Assembly: GCA_015847255.1 (NCBI GenBank)
Contig: JADLZK010008230.1
Coordinates: forward strand, 1-64,000
Source of the DNA: Hyparrhenia diplandra
Lineage: Eukaryota > Streptophyta > Magnoliopsida > Poales > Poaceae
DNA: 64,000 nt
Direction of reading: 5' to 3'
Part shown: positions 33,601 through 46,599 of the stretch, piece after piece
Numbering within the stretch: position 1 is the first letter of the stretch
Layout: each line of letters starts with the position of its first letter
The notes under the pieces: generated by a model
Seen by the model: the letters and a program-made list of their open reading frames with translations, nothing else
Databases searched by the model: none
What the model was told of the DNA's origin: nothing
Position numbers and translations under genes: made by a program

Positions 33601-34249
33601 ACATGGCCGACATATTAAGTGGGAGGGTCCTAACTGTATAAGGTACGGTATGTAAACGGGCTAAATGACTGCTTAGACAAACAATGGCTAAATGTTAGAC
33701 AAGATCACAACCTCAAGGACCTGAAAATCGAATGGCTGGAAGCTTCCCCAGCACAACATTGCACCTATAGTGCAAGCAACCAGACTTAGCTTTAGCTTCC
33801 TGAAGTGGTGAAACAGAAGTGGAGAACAGGGTCCCTCATTCTCCCTCATGATGATTGTGAAGGTGAAGGGACCTCATGGTGACCTTGTAGGCATTTGTCA
33901 GCCATATGGGCTGAAAATTCGCTGGGCTACTAGTTCTCCAGCCCATGTACGGCCCATGTTTCTCTTCTTCCTCGTGTTGTCTTCAGTGGACGCCAGCCCA
34001 CACAACACAAACATTTCCAGCTAGGCCAAGGGCTCCCTTGTGAAGAACACGTGCCGTTCCAAATCCTTTTTTCTCCAAATCAGAACATTCCATGTGTTGT
34101 AAACTACTGTATATACAACTTTTTAAGTATAAGCAAGCAATCAACCGATGAATAAAGGTACGTAACTACACCGACACATAATAAAATATATGATATGATG
34201 CAATAAAAATTAGAGATGCTCATGCAACAAGATTCTCTGATCGTTGCTC

Positions 34250-34281
34250 ATAATATAATATAATATAATAATAATAATAAC
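34250..34281. repeat. TAATA/TAA microsatellite
   Basis: AATAT units change into ATA units over about 32 bp. Confidence 0.9.
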
Positions 34282-35635
34282 ATTAAAGCAGCATCGGATC
34301 AGGGAGAGAACACGGCACGTAGGCTAGCTGTGTTGGAGCTAATTCAGACGATGGGTCAAAATCAGGACTAATCAGCAATTGTGCGGTCTAAGTTTCAGTT
34401 GCACAACAACTCAGACGCCACGTAGTTAGACGTGTGTTCAGAAAAAGCTAAAACTGTGAAGTACTACTACTTTAATTAATTAATTAATATATAGAACTAT
34501 CCTCATCAGGGTTCTCAAATACTACGTGTCGTCTTTGAAGTGAATTTTTCATAAAAGAGCGAAGTTTTATTTGACGTTCTAAGAGAATCTCCAGAAGTTT
34601 TGTAAAACAAATCCTTATTTTATTTTTAGCAAAAACTAAAAAAAAATCTACTCCAACAGTTGGGTAAATTAAAGAACTCCTTAAAAAAAAAAAAAAAGTT
34701 GCCAAATATCCTCTTTCAACTAGTATCCGCTACCTATCCGATGTTGACGTTGAAATGAAGTCAGCCGATCAAAGTAAATTGGAAGCATGTGTAAATAAAA
34801 AAAAAAAATAAAGGGTTCTTGGTGAGAAAATAGAAGATAAAGAAACAATTAAAAAGAAGTTTGGTTAGTTCACATTTATGAATGTAAAATTGTTTAGAAA
34901 GCTAATGTCGGAAACTATTGAAGAGAGAAATAAAGTTGCTACTTACTTATTTTATTAACTTGCTAAACTTATTGGTCTAGCAAGTTAATTATAGAAAATA
35001 ATTAAGATATGAACTGTGGATGTTGTACTCCGTACATACACAAGTTCTTACGTGAAAACACATGGCGTTCGCGCGCGCTCGTACAATGGCTTTCCGTGGC
35101 GTGGAGGCGGGGAAGTCAATCAATCAGTCGTCTGGCTATTGCTTCAGCGGCAGCCTAAATCAAACGCTTTGCGTCTGAGTTGTGAGCTCTGAACTTAGTC
35201 ACCTTCAGTACTATAATTCGTACGTGGAATTCACCGGTGCCCCGGCCGGCCCTGAGTGTTCCTATTTTTCTCTCCTAGTTATTAAATTCTTCTTGCAGTG
35301 TGATGCGCGACAAGCACGTACGTTAACAACGATGACAACTTGAGATTATCTTTTATTTTTCTTCGTTAATCTCAAGAACTAATGGTTGGTTTATATATCT
35401 CAAAGACTCGGAACGAGAGACCCTCAGCTCATAGTGTAAAGTGTACGCATCTACCATATTGTATGGCCCGGTTCAGCTGGCTTGTTTCAGCTTATTCTCA
35501 AAATATTATTAAACAACAACAAAAAAGCCGACTTATCAGAAGAAAAAAAAGAAGAGTATGAAAGCATTCATAATTAAAGTTAGTCAACAAGTTGGCTCAT
35601 TTTGAGCACAAAGACGGCGACTATATAGTTCGGAT

Positions 35636-36696
35636 CACTAGTACCCACATGATTTTGCGTGACGGGCGATTTTTATTTTGCGTGGCGGGCATTTGAGCCC
35701 GTCACCCTTGAAAGGTCACGGTAAATCATGGATTTCGCGTGGCGGGCTACAGTGCCCGCCACGGTTAATGGATTAACCGTGGCGGGCGATTAGAAGTGCC
35801 CGCCACGGTAAATGTTTTTAAAAAAAAAAAAAAACAAAAATCCCTAGACAGGCCCGCCGAGCCCATCCGGGTTGTAGTGACGCCGTCGCCGATCCACCGC
35901 CGGATCCGGTCGATCCATCCCCGGATCCGCCACGAGGACGAAGCGCCGCCGCTGGATCGGATCGTGCCGCACCACCGCGGATCGAGCTTCGCCGCCACGG
36001 ATCAAGGCTGCCGCTGCGACCGGATCGAGCCAGCGGCCGAAGAATCCGCCATGGATCCGCTGCGTGGTCCGCCGCCACCAAGCCGACCGCAAGGGAGGAA
36101 GGGTGAGGACGGATCCACCATGGATCCGGGAGAGAGAGGAGAGGTCGAGTCATACCGAGAGGTCGGGCCGCCCTTCACCACCGGATATGAGAGGTCGGGC
36201 CGCCGTGGACATGCGGACACGCAGAGGTCCTCCTCGCGTGTGGCCACCGCCACCGACGGGAAGTCTACGGGTGGAGGAGAGCGCCACGGGTGGAGGAGCA
36301 TGTGCGGTTTCGAGGGAGAGAGTGAGAGGCGGCGGAGGGATGTGTGATGGAGAAACCCTAGTGCTCGTATTTATATGAAGATGGTTATCGGGTTGTGCTT
36401 GGGCTCATTGGGCCTTGGCCTTTTCCGTGGCGGGCCTTTTAAGGCGCCCGCCACGGAAAATCGATTTACCGTGGCGGGCACATAAGAATGCCCGCCACGG
36501 TTAATATCTATTTTCCGTGGTGGGCGTGTTAAGGTGCCCGTCCACGCCAAAATAAATTTTTCGTGGCGGGTAAAAACACGCCCGCCAAAAAAAAAAAAAA
36601 AGGATGTGGTGGAGTATTTTCCGTGACGAGCAAAAAAAGTGCCCGCCACGGAAAAGATTGTGCCCGGTGCTCGCAAAAATCAAATCAGTACTAGTG
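35636..36696. mobile_element. Complete non-autonomous CACTA element, 1061 bp
   Basis: Begins CACTAGTAC and ends GTACTAGTG, flanked by a perfect 3-bp duplication GAT (35633-35635 and 36697-36699). The subterminal regions carry repeated paired words CCGTGGCGGGC ... GCCCGCCACGG, the arrayed transposase-binding type of site found in En/Spm-class elements. The middle (35.85-36.35 kb) is GC-rich with many GGATCC(G) words and long open frames, but none resembles a transposase. It must depend on an autonomous element elsewhere. Confidence 0.92.
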
Positions 36697-38150
36697 GATG
36701 CAATCTTTGTACTGTGTGTACTATATACATCATTGTATAATAACAAGGAGTGAAGAGTGTACTTTCACACTCGTTTTCAGACAAAAGACAAGCCACCACT
36801 TTGTGTTCTCTCGATGAAGCAGATAATATAATAATATTAATAAACAAACAATCAAGGTCCAGTTCAATTGCCCTGTCACCTTGCGTTTCATGTCAGTTAC
36901 GTTGTGTTCATTTGATTGAAATGGGGTAGCTTGTGATCTGGAAAAAGGTCCGCATCAAGGTCACACCCTTATTGGTAAGAGGGCCACGCTTGATGCATGT
37001 GTGTATAGATAGGGTCCTGGCATCAACTTGGCGTGCGTTATAATATGGCAGATTGTAATAATAATTAATTAATTTGAGATCCAGATGATTGGATACGCTA
37101 CTAATATAATTAAGCAGACATCGCAGTAATCTTTTTTTTTTCCCATTTTTCTGTTTAGTGATACATACATGTCCCTTGATGAATGATGATTGTACGGCCG
37201 GAATAATTTGTCATTTTTGTCTTATGATATATAGCAGTTCATCGATATTTGATTTTTTTGGATGCACTGTTATTGTACTAGTAGTAGTTTATTGCAGCTC
37301 GGCTTATATATTCAACTTGTACTATAACAATACTCCTAAATATTAGGCAGCCTAATTGTTAGTACTCATATGATGTGTTCGACTTTAATGTCAAATTGTA
37401 TAAGGTTCAACCTTACTACTAATGAGAAACAATTCTCCCTCGAGACATGTGAAATGGCTCGGCTATGGTTTCAACCGATTCAGTTATACGGAGTACACTT
37501 GTGATCATTTGCCTTTTTGTCTTAGTGATCATTTGCCTTTTTATGTCTTAAAATTTGGGATGAAAGAAGTATTGATTTTTGTCAGGACACACCAAAAGTA
37601 GCCCAACTCTAGGACAACGATGTCCAATTCGTTTTCTCTAGGTTCGTTTACGTTCATCACTTATGTGAAAAATAGAAACACCTTTTGTCAACCGACTTGC
37701 TTCGAAAAACGAGATACTCACTTCCATTGAGATCGTTGTTTTGGAATCCGTACCATTTTATTTGATCAATCGTTATATTTAAATTTTTTTTTATAAATAC
37801 TATTTATTTTTTTATAACTTATTTTGTCATTGAAGATACTTTGACTATAATTTATTTATTTTATAATCTATTAAAATAATTTTAATAAAACGAATGGTCA
37901 AACAGAGTACTCAAAAGTAAAAAAAAAAAACGACAATTCCTATGTATGAAGAGGATCCACTTGTTTTCCTGTCGCTTTACTTGACAAGCAAATCAGGCCG
38001 ACTTTTAAATACTACCGTATGAATTGAATTTGCCTTGCCTGCCCGCTTCAAGTGGGAAAAACAAGAGAAGCAAGCCAGTGATTAATTAACTAAATTAAAT
38101 TAATGGAAGAAAACAAAATAAAATAAAACAAAAGAGAGCGGAGTTAGCTA
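36697..38150. other. Intergenic and distal URGT promoter
   Basis: AT-rich. 37700-37920 has the look of a decayed Stowaway arm (GAATGGTCAAACAGAGTACTC at the right side). No gene seen. Confidence 0.4.
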
Positions 38151-38157
38151 GTGCGCG

Positions 38158-38166
38158 TATAAATAG
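38158..38166 (+). promoter_or_regulatory. TATA box of the URGT gene
   Basis: TATAAATAG lies at the end of a run of AT-rich sequence and just before a GC-rich, gene-start-like stretch, about 280 bp before a probable UTR splice donor. Transcription would start near 38190. Confidence 0.6.
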
Positions 38167-38437
38167 GCCCGAGGCGGAGAGGCGGATGGATCTGACTGCC
38201 ACTTTTGTTTCGTGGCCGTCCCTCGCATCCCAGCCCAGCAAAATTCTTGGAAAGCAGAGGGGTGAAAAGGGAAAACAACACTCGCCAGTCAGTCACAACA
38301 CACACCCTTCCCCATCCGGCGAGAAGATCGAACAGCAGGCAGGCAAGCGGCCTCATTCGCCATTGCGAGCAGGAGCAGGGCCGAGTCGAGGGGCGGCGCG
38401 GCGGGGAGGTCGGCGCTCCGCGGTTACCTGCAGCCAG

Positions 38438-39416
38438 GTTGGTGATCCGTCCCTCCCCTTGGTTGGCACGACGAGCTCGATCTGGGGCGGGCGGGCGGTA
38501 GACTAGATTTTCTTCTTCTTCTTCTTCTTCTTACGGGTATCTGGAGCATGCGGTGCGTGCGTGCTTGCTTGCTGCGCGGCTCCAATCTAAGTAGGGAGGA
38601 GTGGCTGGCCGGCAGTCTCTAAACCGGGACGGGGTTCCATTCCACTCCCACCGTCCCATGGCCACCACGCGTATCGGCGTTGGAGAAGAAGCTCGTCGCT
38701 CCCCACTCTCTTCTTCTCTTCGTTCCTTCAGGTGATTTGGGGGAAGAAACCAACAACAGTCGAGAACGGACGGGTACGGCCGTTATGGATTGGGCCTGGG
38801 CCGGCCCAGTGAGATTAGTTTCCTTCAAAACAATGGGCCCAGCCCAAAACCAGTGACATTTCCTAGGTCAAGCAAGTAGGATGCCTGCTGGCTGCTGCTT
38901 TCTGTTTGATAAATAAAATAAAATAAAATGCCTACCAAGTTAAGTTAGTGCTTATTGGTTCTGCTCTTCTACGGCTCTACCTCATGGAGTCATATGGTGA
39001 TGGAGCATTGCTTGGTCGTCTACTCGTGTCCTTTGCTTCTTACTTGTGAGGTTGTGAGGAGCAGATGCACGGTGAGGTTCACCACGGCCAAAACTTTGTC
39101 GGCTATTGGCCCCTTTAATCTTGGTGCTCACTCTATAGTAGTAGGGTGTGGACACCTTACCTAGATTTTTTTTTTTTGAGCAAAAGACACCTTACCTAGA
39201 TAGCAAAGCATCACATGATGTGTGAATTGTAAAAGACTGTATGTATCCCTCTGTACTGTACATCTTGTTCATGCTTAGTTTACTAGGCGTGCTGCTCTGG
39301 TTACATTTCACTATGGCTGACCCCACCCCACACACCACCACACTCTGGTCGATGTATTGTTTCCCTGTTACCTTTGTTCGGTTATGATGAACCAACCACT
39401 TCTTTGCCTTCTGCAG
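38438..39416 (+). other. Probable 5' UTR intron of the URGT gene
   Basis: Donor CAGCCAG|GTTGGT at 38438 and acceptor CTTCTGCAG|GCC at 39416 bracket 979 bp of non-coding sequence, including a (CTT)n run at 38509-38532. The coding start lies 82 bp after the acceptor. The intron is inferred from splice signals and composition only. Confidence 0.5.
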
Positions 39417-39498
39417 GCCAAAACTTGGATTCCTGGATCTAATGATGGCATCAGTCTCCTCGAGATTGTAATTCAGGGACTGCTGTTGAGCTGAAACC

Positions 39499-42296
39499 AT
39501 GAAATCGGACATGACTTCTCTCAAGAAATCCGACAAGAAAGCTGCGCTGGATTTCGCGGCATGGAGTTTCAATGTCACTACGTCTGTTGGAATCATCATG
39601 GTCAACAAAGCTTTGATGGCTACATATGGATTCAGTTTTGGTATGTCTGTGCTTATTTGAGGATTTATTATTTATCACATGTCTTACCCCTCACATTTTG
39701 GTTGTATTTGTTGCTATAGAATGGTGGTATAATCTTGTGTTGTATCTTGTTATGCGCTTGTCAGATGTCGAACTGAATGTTGTAGTCATTCGTATCTCTG
39801 TTTGAATAACAAATCGGTGTTATCATGGTTGGCTTTTTGGACAAAAAACACACATCTGAAGAACTAATAGATATATAATATTGTAATCTTCAACTCTTTG
39901 TGTAGTTTTAACAGTGCTAATGCAAATTTCCTACCAAGTTTTTTTATTTAAAGGAAAGGGGTTCCTGCCTAAATTTAAAACTATGTTGCATTCTGTGATA
40001 AAATTTTGATTGTAGATACCAATGTACTCTGCAGTATTTACCGCATTTCCTTTGTTAACGATCAGAGAACAATTGTAACACAAACTTGTAAACTGCAACA
40101 AAATTGTGGTATAATTTGCTAATGTGTCTGTTGAACCAAAACGATGTTAATACAAGCAATAGATACATGTTAGCATTATGTAATTTCTTACTGTATGTTT
40201 GGTAGTTGCATGCTCATGATATTTCTGCACCTTGTCAACAAACTGCACATGGATGGAAACTTGTATATATCTCCTGCCTGTCATTAATTACTCTCTTTTT
40301 TTTTTTTTTTGGCAGCCACAACATTAACTGGGCTTCATTTTGTGACTACCACCTTGATGACCATTGTATTCCGGTGGTTAGGCCTGAGCCAGCCCTCCCA
40401 GTTACCAGTAGCAGATCTAATTAAATTTGTGATATTTTCAAACTTGTCAATCGTTGGGATGAATGTGAGCTTGATGTGGAACTCGGTGGGCTTTTATCAG
40501 GTTAGCGATTTTTTTCTGTACCTACTACTACATACATGACTTCAGTTTCTCAACAATTAAATTCATTTTATTCCCTTGCTCAGATAGCAAAGCTGTGCAT
40601 GATACCTGCATCATGTCTTCTGGAGGTTGCCTTTGATCATGTACACTATTCTCGGGACACGGCTGAGCATAATGGTTGTGCTTATAGGAGTGGCAGTCTG
40701 CACTGTTACTGATGTCAGTGTGAATGCAAAAGGCCTAATTGCAGCTGTTATTGCTGTTTGGAGCACGGCTTTGCAACAATATGTAAGTCCGATCACCTTA
40801 GTTTGCTCGTTTGTCATATGTTAGCTCATGATTAAGATTGCTTCTAAAACTGATTGTCTGCTTCTATTTACAGTTAGCTGCAAGTTCTTTTGCATGCTTC
40901 TAACTGTCTCAAAGGATTAAGTATTCGAATATGGCACTATAATGACTATCATGCTGCAAAGTTATGAACAAGAACAATTAGCAATTACTTCATCATTCAT
41001 TGGCGTTTCTGCCTCTTTAGGATATTGCTCCTTTGTCTAGACATTATGTCATTATGATATAGCTACTCACCAAGACACCTGTATTTCCAATTTCTATGAA
41101 CTAAAAAAACTAGACCAACCTAGGAGAAATTAGGTGGTATTTTATATTCAGAAGAAAATAGGCACCCCAATTCTCCTTGATGAGAATTTGAACCTGGGTG
41201 ATCTGGTCATTCATCCCCATTTCTATGACCTGTTAGGCTTGATTCACTTTCTTCATTGTATTACTGCTTAAACTTTCAAGAACACTCCATTCCCACACGT
41301 GCAATGCATAATTCATGTATCTTCCCTAATTTTGCATTTTTCACTATTTGAGTCCCCTTACTCTACGTTTTTAGTAGTTCTTCTGTTTGCACTGCATACA
41401 TACTTTGGTCCTATCATGTATCCAATTAAAAGGGGGCACAGTTTTGATTCTTCTGTAATTTCTGCTGTCTTGCAGTATGTCCATTTCCTCCAACGCAAGT
41501 ACTCTCTGAACTCGTTCAACCTGCTGGGCCACACAGCTCCAGCCCAAGCAGCATCCCTCCTGTTGGCAGGGCCATTTGTAGATTACTTGTTGACAGGGCA
41601 AAGGGTCGATCACTTCAGTTTTTCATCTCTGGCTCTGGTATGGACAGAATCTCAACAATTATGACTGTGTTCATATGACAATTGATCCTTCTTGGGGTTC
41701 TGTTTACTCAGAAATGAGATGGTGGTTAGGCTGCATTTAGCTGGATGAGAATTTTCAATACAGTGATGGTTTATAAGCTATAAGCAAAACTTTAACACTA
41801 GTTCATTAATTTAATTTATTATTATGATTGAAATTCTTCCATTTTACTGCTTGACCTGCTAGCAATAGCTTCCAGTTGACAATATACATATAGCTTCACT
41901 CAGTGTCCAACTTTGCTGGATCAGAATTTTGGATTTGGTAGCATCCTTACCATATTTGTTTCTCTGATTCTGCAGTTTTTTTCTCACACTATCATGCTTC
42001 ATCGCCATTGGCGTCAATCTAAGCCAATTCATCTGCATCGGGCGGTTTTCTGCTGTATCCTTCCAAGTGCTGGGTCACATGAAGACCGTGCTTGTTCTGT
42101 CCCTTGGGTTTCTCTTCTTTGGCAAGGAAGGCCTGAATCTTCAGGTCGTCATTGGGATGGTCCTAGCTGTTCTTGGAATGATATGGTACGGAAACGCATC
42201 TGCTAAACCAGGTGGCAAAGAGCGGCGCAGCGTGCTGCGGTGAGGTCTACGAGTCTCAAGGGAAGTTCAGAAGAAAAGGATGGTGTGGAGAAATAA
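39499..42296 (+). CDS. UDP-rhamnose/UDP-galactose transporter, URGT4-6 type (small frameshifts)
   Basis: Five coding exons: 39499-39640, 40316-40500, 40584-40782, 41476-41637 and 41976-42296, all GT-AG. The product is a Golgi nucleotide-sugar transporter of the NST/TPT fold with about ten TM segments. Exon 1 has KKAALDFAAWSFNVTTSVGI and VNKALMATYGFSF. Exon 2 has TTLTGLHFVTTTLMT and SIVGMNVSLMWNSVGFYQ. Exon 3 has IAKLCMIPASCLLEV and VCTVTDVSVNAKGLIA. Exon 4 has RKYSLNSFNLLGHTAPAQAA. Exon 5 has SQFICIGRFSAVSFQVLGHM and GMIWYGNASAKPGGKE. This closely resembles the Arabidopsis URGT5 clade, which supplies UDP-Rha/Gal for pectin and other wall glycans. Exon 3 lacks two bases at GACACG|GCTGAGC, exon 5 has seven T instead of six at its start, and a C is missing near 42238. 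With that corrected the protein ends KGSSEEKDGVEK at 42296; as written an early TGA lies at 42241. Confidence 0.88.
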
Positions 42297-43680
42297 TCCT
42301 GGTAATCTCACTGCGACTGAGATGAGAAACTAGTTTCTGGTGACGGACAAAAGTGGAAAGGCTTTATGTTTGCTGCAGCAGCTGAACTCTTCCCGTTTAC
42401 AAACATACTAGTTGTTATATAGTTATAGTTACAGGTATACGTTGTGACTCCATTTTTTGGCTCTCTGAATCTGAATCATTTGTAGCGTGGGGGTATGACA
42501 GATGTTACAAAATTTGAAGACTGGATCAAATATATACTGTGATTGTTTAATCGCATAGTGCATTTGTTTGCAAAACATTAAACATGTCCTTGGTTTGGTA
42601 TACATGCGTTTGCCACGATCTCGTTTACAAAAAATTGATGCAGTTAACTAGCTGCATACTAAGGCCGGTTGGAATACTGAGCTCTGCCAAGCTGGACTAC
42701 CTAGTTACAGCACGGTTTGGCTAAGCAGCACTTCGCTATTTAAACGTTATTAGGTGATGTTAGCCATTTTTGTTTAATCAACCATTTATTTATGTTAAAA
42801 AATACTAGCTAAACCTGGCGCTGTATGTCAGTCGTTTAAATAGTAGGTCATCACTCATCAAGTCATCAGCATCCATTTGCATATAGTACACCCACAGCAT
42901 GTCAGCATTACAGTGTGATAGAAGTTGTCAGATTCGTTGGGCTGCATGGATCATAGAGAGCTGTACGCAAGTATAAGCATACAGATATACAGAGCTCACA
43001 CCAAAATCAAGAAATATCCATCATATTCGAGGCTCAATACATGATCAAACTTTGTGCCATATTTTAAGCCCAGCAAGAAAATTGTGCAGAACTAAATCAT
43101 AAGGAAGAAAAAGATCACAAGAAATTCTTAATGTATTGCAAAAATGTCCTGAATGTTCAATAGTATTGCAACATTAACTAGGCAAAAAAAAAAACAAAGA
43201 AAAGAAAAGGAAAAGATCACAAGAATTCTAAACGTAAAGAAATTGAAAAATGTAAGAGCAATCCACAACTGAATCATATCCCTCAGAATGCCACATCTCA
43301 ACAGTGTATGTATACAGAGATATTGGTTCCTTCAACCTCCCATCACAATGATGAGGAGGGAGCACCAACTGAATGAGCACTCAGATTACTAAAATGATCA
43401 TCACAGGGATATGCAGAAATTACATGCACAACATACAAGAGCCAAGAAAAAGAAAACTGACATTCTGCCAAAACTGCTGATTTGATCTAGTCTTATATTA
43501 GCTATATGCAAAACTTTCCAAAGCAAGCAAAATACAATCTCAAGCAGTATATGCTCCTCATCCCCATCTGTAAATAGAAAATTTCCAAATGATAGGCCAG
43601 GAGTATATGCTAATTGCTACTGTAGAAAGAAAGATGTCATTTAATCTTGACCCAATTGGATTATGATCAGATTAAGCGTC
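42297..43680. other. Space between convergent URGT and mS23 genes
   Basis: Both 3' UTRs lie here. No exon on either strand, no clear transposon. Confidence 0.4.
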
Positions 43681-43681
43681 C

Positions 43682-44135
43682 ACAACATCAAAGTATTTCT
43701 CAAGCAGTCATGCTAAGAGCACAAGAGCCATCCAAATAACATCAGACCATTACATTTGTAGCAAAATGAAGGACAAAACCAATAAACTTCTAAGAAAATA
43801 CTGAAAAATGATGTTTGAAAAACAAGATACAAGGAAACAGAACCAAAGAGGAATGAGGTAGGACAAATCCTGCATTTCAGAGGCCATTTACAATCACAAA
43901 AATACCCACAACATCAAAGTATTTCTCAAGCAGCCATGCTAAGTGCACAAGAGCCATCCAAATAGCATCAGACCATTACATTTGTAGCAAAATGGAGAAC
44001 AAAACTAACAAACTTCTAAGAAAATACTGAAAAATGATGTTTCAAAAACAAGATACAAGGAAATAGAGCCACAGAGGAATGAGGTACTATGGACAAATAC
44101 TGCTTTCAAAGGCCATCTACAATCACAAAAAAACG
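43682..44135. repeat. Tandem duplication, two units of about 225 bp
   Basis: Unit 1 (43682-43905) and unit 2 (43906-44135) both start ACAACATCAAAGTATTTCTC and end CAATCACAAAAA. They differ at a modest number of sites, mostly substitutions. They lie just beyond the stop of mS23, so probably in its 3' flank or UTR. Confidence 0.9.
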
Positions 44136-44262
44136 AATAAAAAACACATGACTTTCATGTTTACCGTATCAATTTCAAGCAACACTTATTATGTATGAGT
44201 ATGATATCAGTTGACCAATGTCATAAACATAACTAGTCAACCAGTCCAAATAATACCAGCTA

Positions 44263-46191
44263 CTACCATTGACCTGCTGCTCTATCTTGACGCAACTTGT
44301 CTCTCTCCTCTTTCATCTTGTTCGCAATCTCAATTACCTTGGGGTTATATAAACGATCCATAACATATTTCTTTTCCTCTGCTTGTATTTCTTTTATGGC
44401 ACTTGGGTATGGATTTGGAGGTGGCTTCTTTCCTTCACTGCGGGCGATTTCTTTAAGTTCCTTGTATGCTTTCTTCTTTGCTTTCTTCTGTGTCCTATAC
44501 TCCATCTAGAAAAAGGATGGTGGTTATACAACTGATATATCTAATAAAACTGGTATTGGTAGGTATTGGTAGCTGGTAGCGTTCAAACTTTAGAATCAGT
44601 AGCTTCAAATTTAAGTACAGTGAGGCCCAGAATTGGAGGTATCTGTTTAATGCTGTTTGGTAAAAACACAAAAGGATTAGAAGCGAAAAATTACATCTGC
44701 TACAGCCATCGCATCATCTTCATTTACTCCTTGCTCCTTCAACTCCAGAACACGCCAAGCAAAAACTCGAGCTGGTGGTGGATCAAATCCACTTATCCTG
44801 AAAAGGAGGTTAAACAATACATCTTGTGTTAAGAGCAAGAAACTGAAATAAAAAAGTCCAAGAAATAGAGAGGAAATATTCCAGAGAATAGGATCAAAAC
44901 AGTAATGCCATCAGTAGTATGACCAAAAAGAGCCAAATATCAAGTGGTAGCCTACAGATGGAAGCTGAAGATAGCCGCCAAGGTACCAACCTAATACTAG
45001 AATGTTCAAAAGGGCTGTGCTACTTAACAAATTCAAGAAACTCATTAATCTATTTGCAACTGTGCATCCTTAATAATAATCCTGTTTTCACTAATCCAAC
45101 GACTATATAACAGCATTCATAAGTTGTGAATGATACAATCAGGGTTCGATGAGAAGGCCAAGCAAGTTCCATATAACCATGTACAATACAAATAGAACCC
45201 AAGCAAATCTCTAAACAGAAAAGCAGAATGAAAACATGAAAACAGTAAAAGAAAATCATCCTGCCCTCCACCATGACAATGGAAAACTCAAAACTCGAAT
45301 ACTATTTTATTTCAACTATACAGCGTTGCAGGATCACGTTTCTATAAGGAAATAACATAACAAAAGGGCACAATCTTACTTGATAGCATCATGGTAGAGC
45401 GAATCTGGATGTTTTTTGTTGAACTTCCTAACATACACATCCTCAGGAAACTCAATCTTCGGGACCTTCCCATCCGGGCGAGGAAATGTCACTGGCGGTG
45501 CCCTAATGAACAAGCACCTCTTGTTTCAGTAAACCGGAAAGCACCATCATCATGAAAAAGAACAGAAATGATACATGAGACAAATGATAAAGACACTTTT
45601 AAACAAGTCACTAAGCATACATAGACTCACCAGCCATATGATCTTTAGTTTATTCAATTTCAAATATACAAAATTTCACACAACTGAACCAAATGAAATA
45701 CCATAATACAAACCAGCTGACGGCAACAGAAACTACAGTCAAGAATCACATCTAAATGCAATACCATGTGGCTCAGGGTTTTATTTAGAGAACAGTTAGG
45801 AACCAGCACAGCTGTTTCAGCACAAATTCATGTCATTATTACTTCATCACTACAAATTATAGATCCATTGTCCACGGATGAGCAATCAAATGACGACTAT
45901 GCGATTGGTCGTAGAGCAGTCATTTATTCACAGAAATGCAAATGCATACAACAACACTATGAGGAGCCATCAACAGCAACCAAATGATCAATTGTCCTGA
46001 CCCTTACGGCGTCACGGCTGGATCGTGTACTCGAGAAATGAAGTGTAAAAGACTGAAAGGCACAGCTAGGGGGCGAGGAAAGAGAGGTGCACTGACTCTT
46101 CCATGGCCTTTAGCCACCTGGGCTCGGGCCTGGCGAGGCCCTTCACCAGCTTCCGCATCTTCGTCAGCAGGCCACCCCGCATGTACGACAT
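44263..46191 (-). CDS. Mitochondrial small ribosomal subunit protein mS23-like, intact
   Basis: Four exons on the minus strand: 46191-46097, 45502-45380, 44797-44695 and 44505-44263. Phases match exactly (95, 123, 103, 243 nt), giving 187 codons without a break. Exon 1 reads MSYMRGGLLTKMRKLVKGLA. Exon 2 has PPVTFPRPDG, IEFPEDVYVRKF and KHPDSLYHDAIK. Exon 3 has ISGFDPPPARVFAWRVLELK and DDAMAVAD. Exon 4 is strongly basic and helical (QKKAKKKAYKELKEIA, KKPPPNPYPSAIKEIQAEEK) and ends QDRAAGQW. This matches the plant MRP-S23-like family, a component of the mitochondrial ribosome small subunit; no cleavable presequence is obvious beyond the basic N-terminus. Donor GAAGA|GTCAGT of exon 1 and acceptor ATTAG|G of exon 2 restore a Glu codon. 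The start is the only ATG giving the family N-terminus. Confidence 0.9.
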
Positions 46192-46599
46192 CTCCCCTCC
46201 CCTCCGATGATCCACTCCGCTGCAGAGACTCCCTCCCCGTCGGCGGGAGATCTGGAAGTCTCGCCGCCGCGCCGCCGCCGCCGCCGCTGAGAAGAACCGG
46301 GACAAAATGGAATGAACGGCAAGGTCTCACAACACTTGGTGGGTATGAATGTGTGTGTGCAGGTAAATGGGCCGCGGATGATAAAGGCCCAAAAGAGCCC
46401 ATTGCTGACACGGGGATTGAGAGCCCATCGAAGAAACCCAGCATGGAAAGCCCAAAACTGCTTTGTGCACATTTACAATCAGGTTGTGATTTAGCCCAAA
46501 TCAGCCATACTCGCCTAAAAAAAAAAAAACAGCCATACAGCATCAATTGTTTTTGAAGAATACAGGCATCAATTGTTACAATGCATGCCGGCTGTCAAT

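Larger units (their letters stand above)
33000..35635. other. Intergenic region, no gene seen
   Basis: AT-rich. Holds a duplicated patchwork at 33.2-33.6 kb and a TAATA microsatellite at 34.25 kb (both listed). The stretch 34500-34720 resembles decayed transposon sequence (A-rich, TCTCCAGAAG, CTCCAACAG) but has no clear ends. No exon is supported. Confidence 0.4.

Noticed and set aside
35796..36347. 183-codon open frame inside the CACTA element
   Set aside because: No transposase motif, no conserved domain; GGATCC-rich sequence keeps several frames open on both strands.
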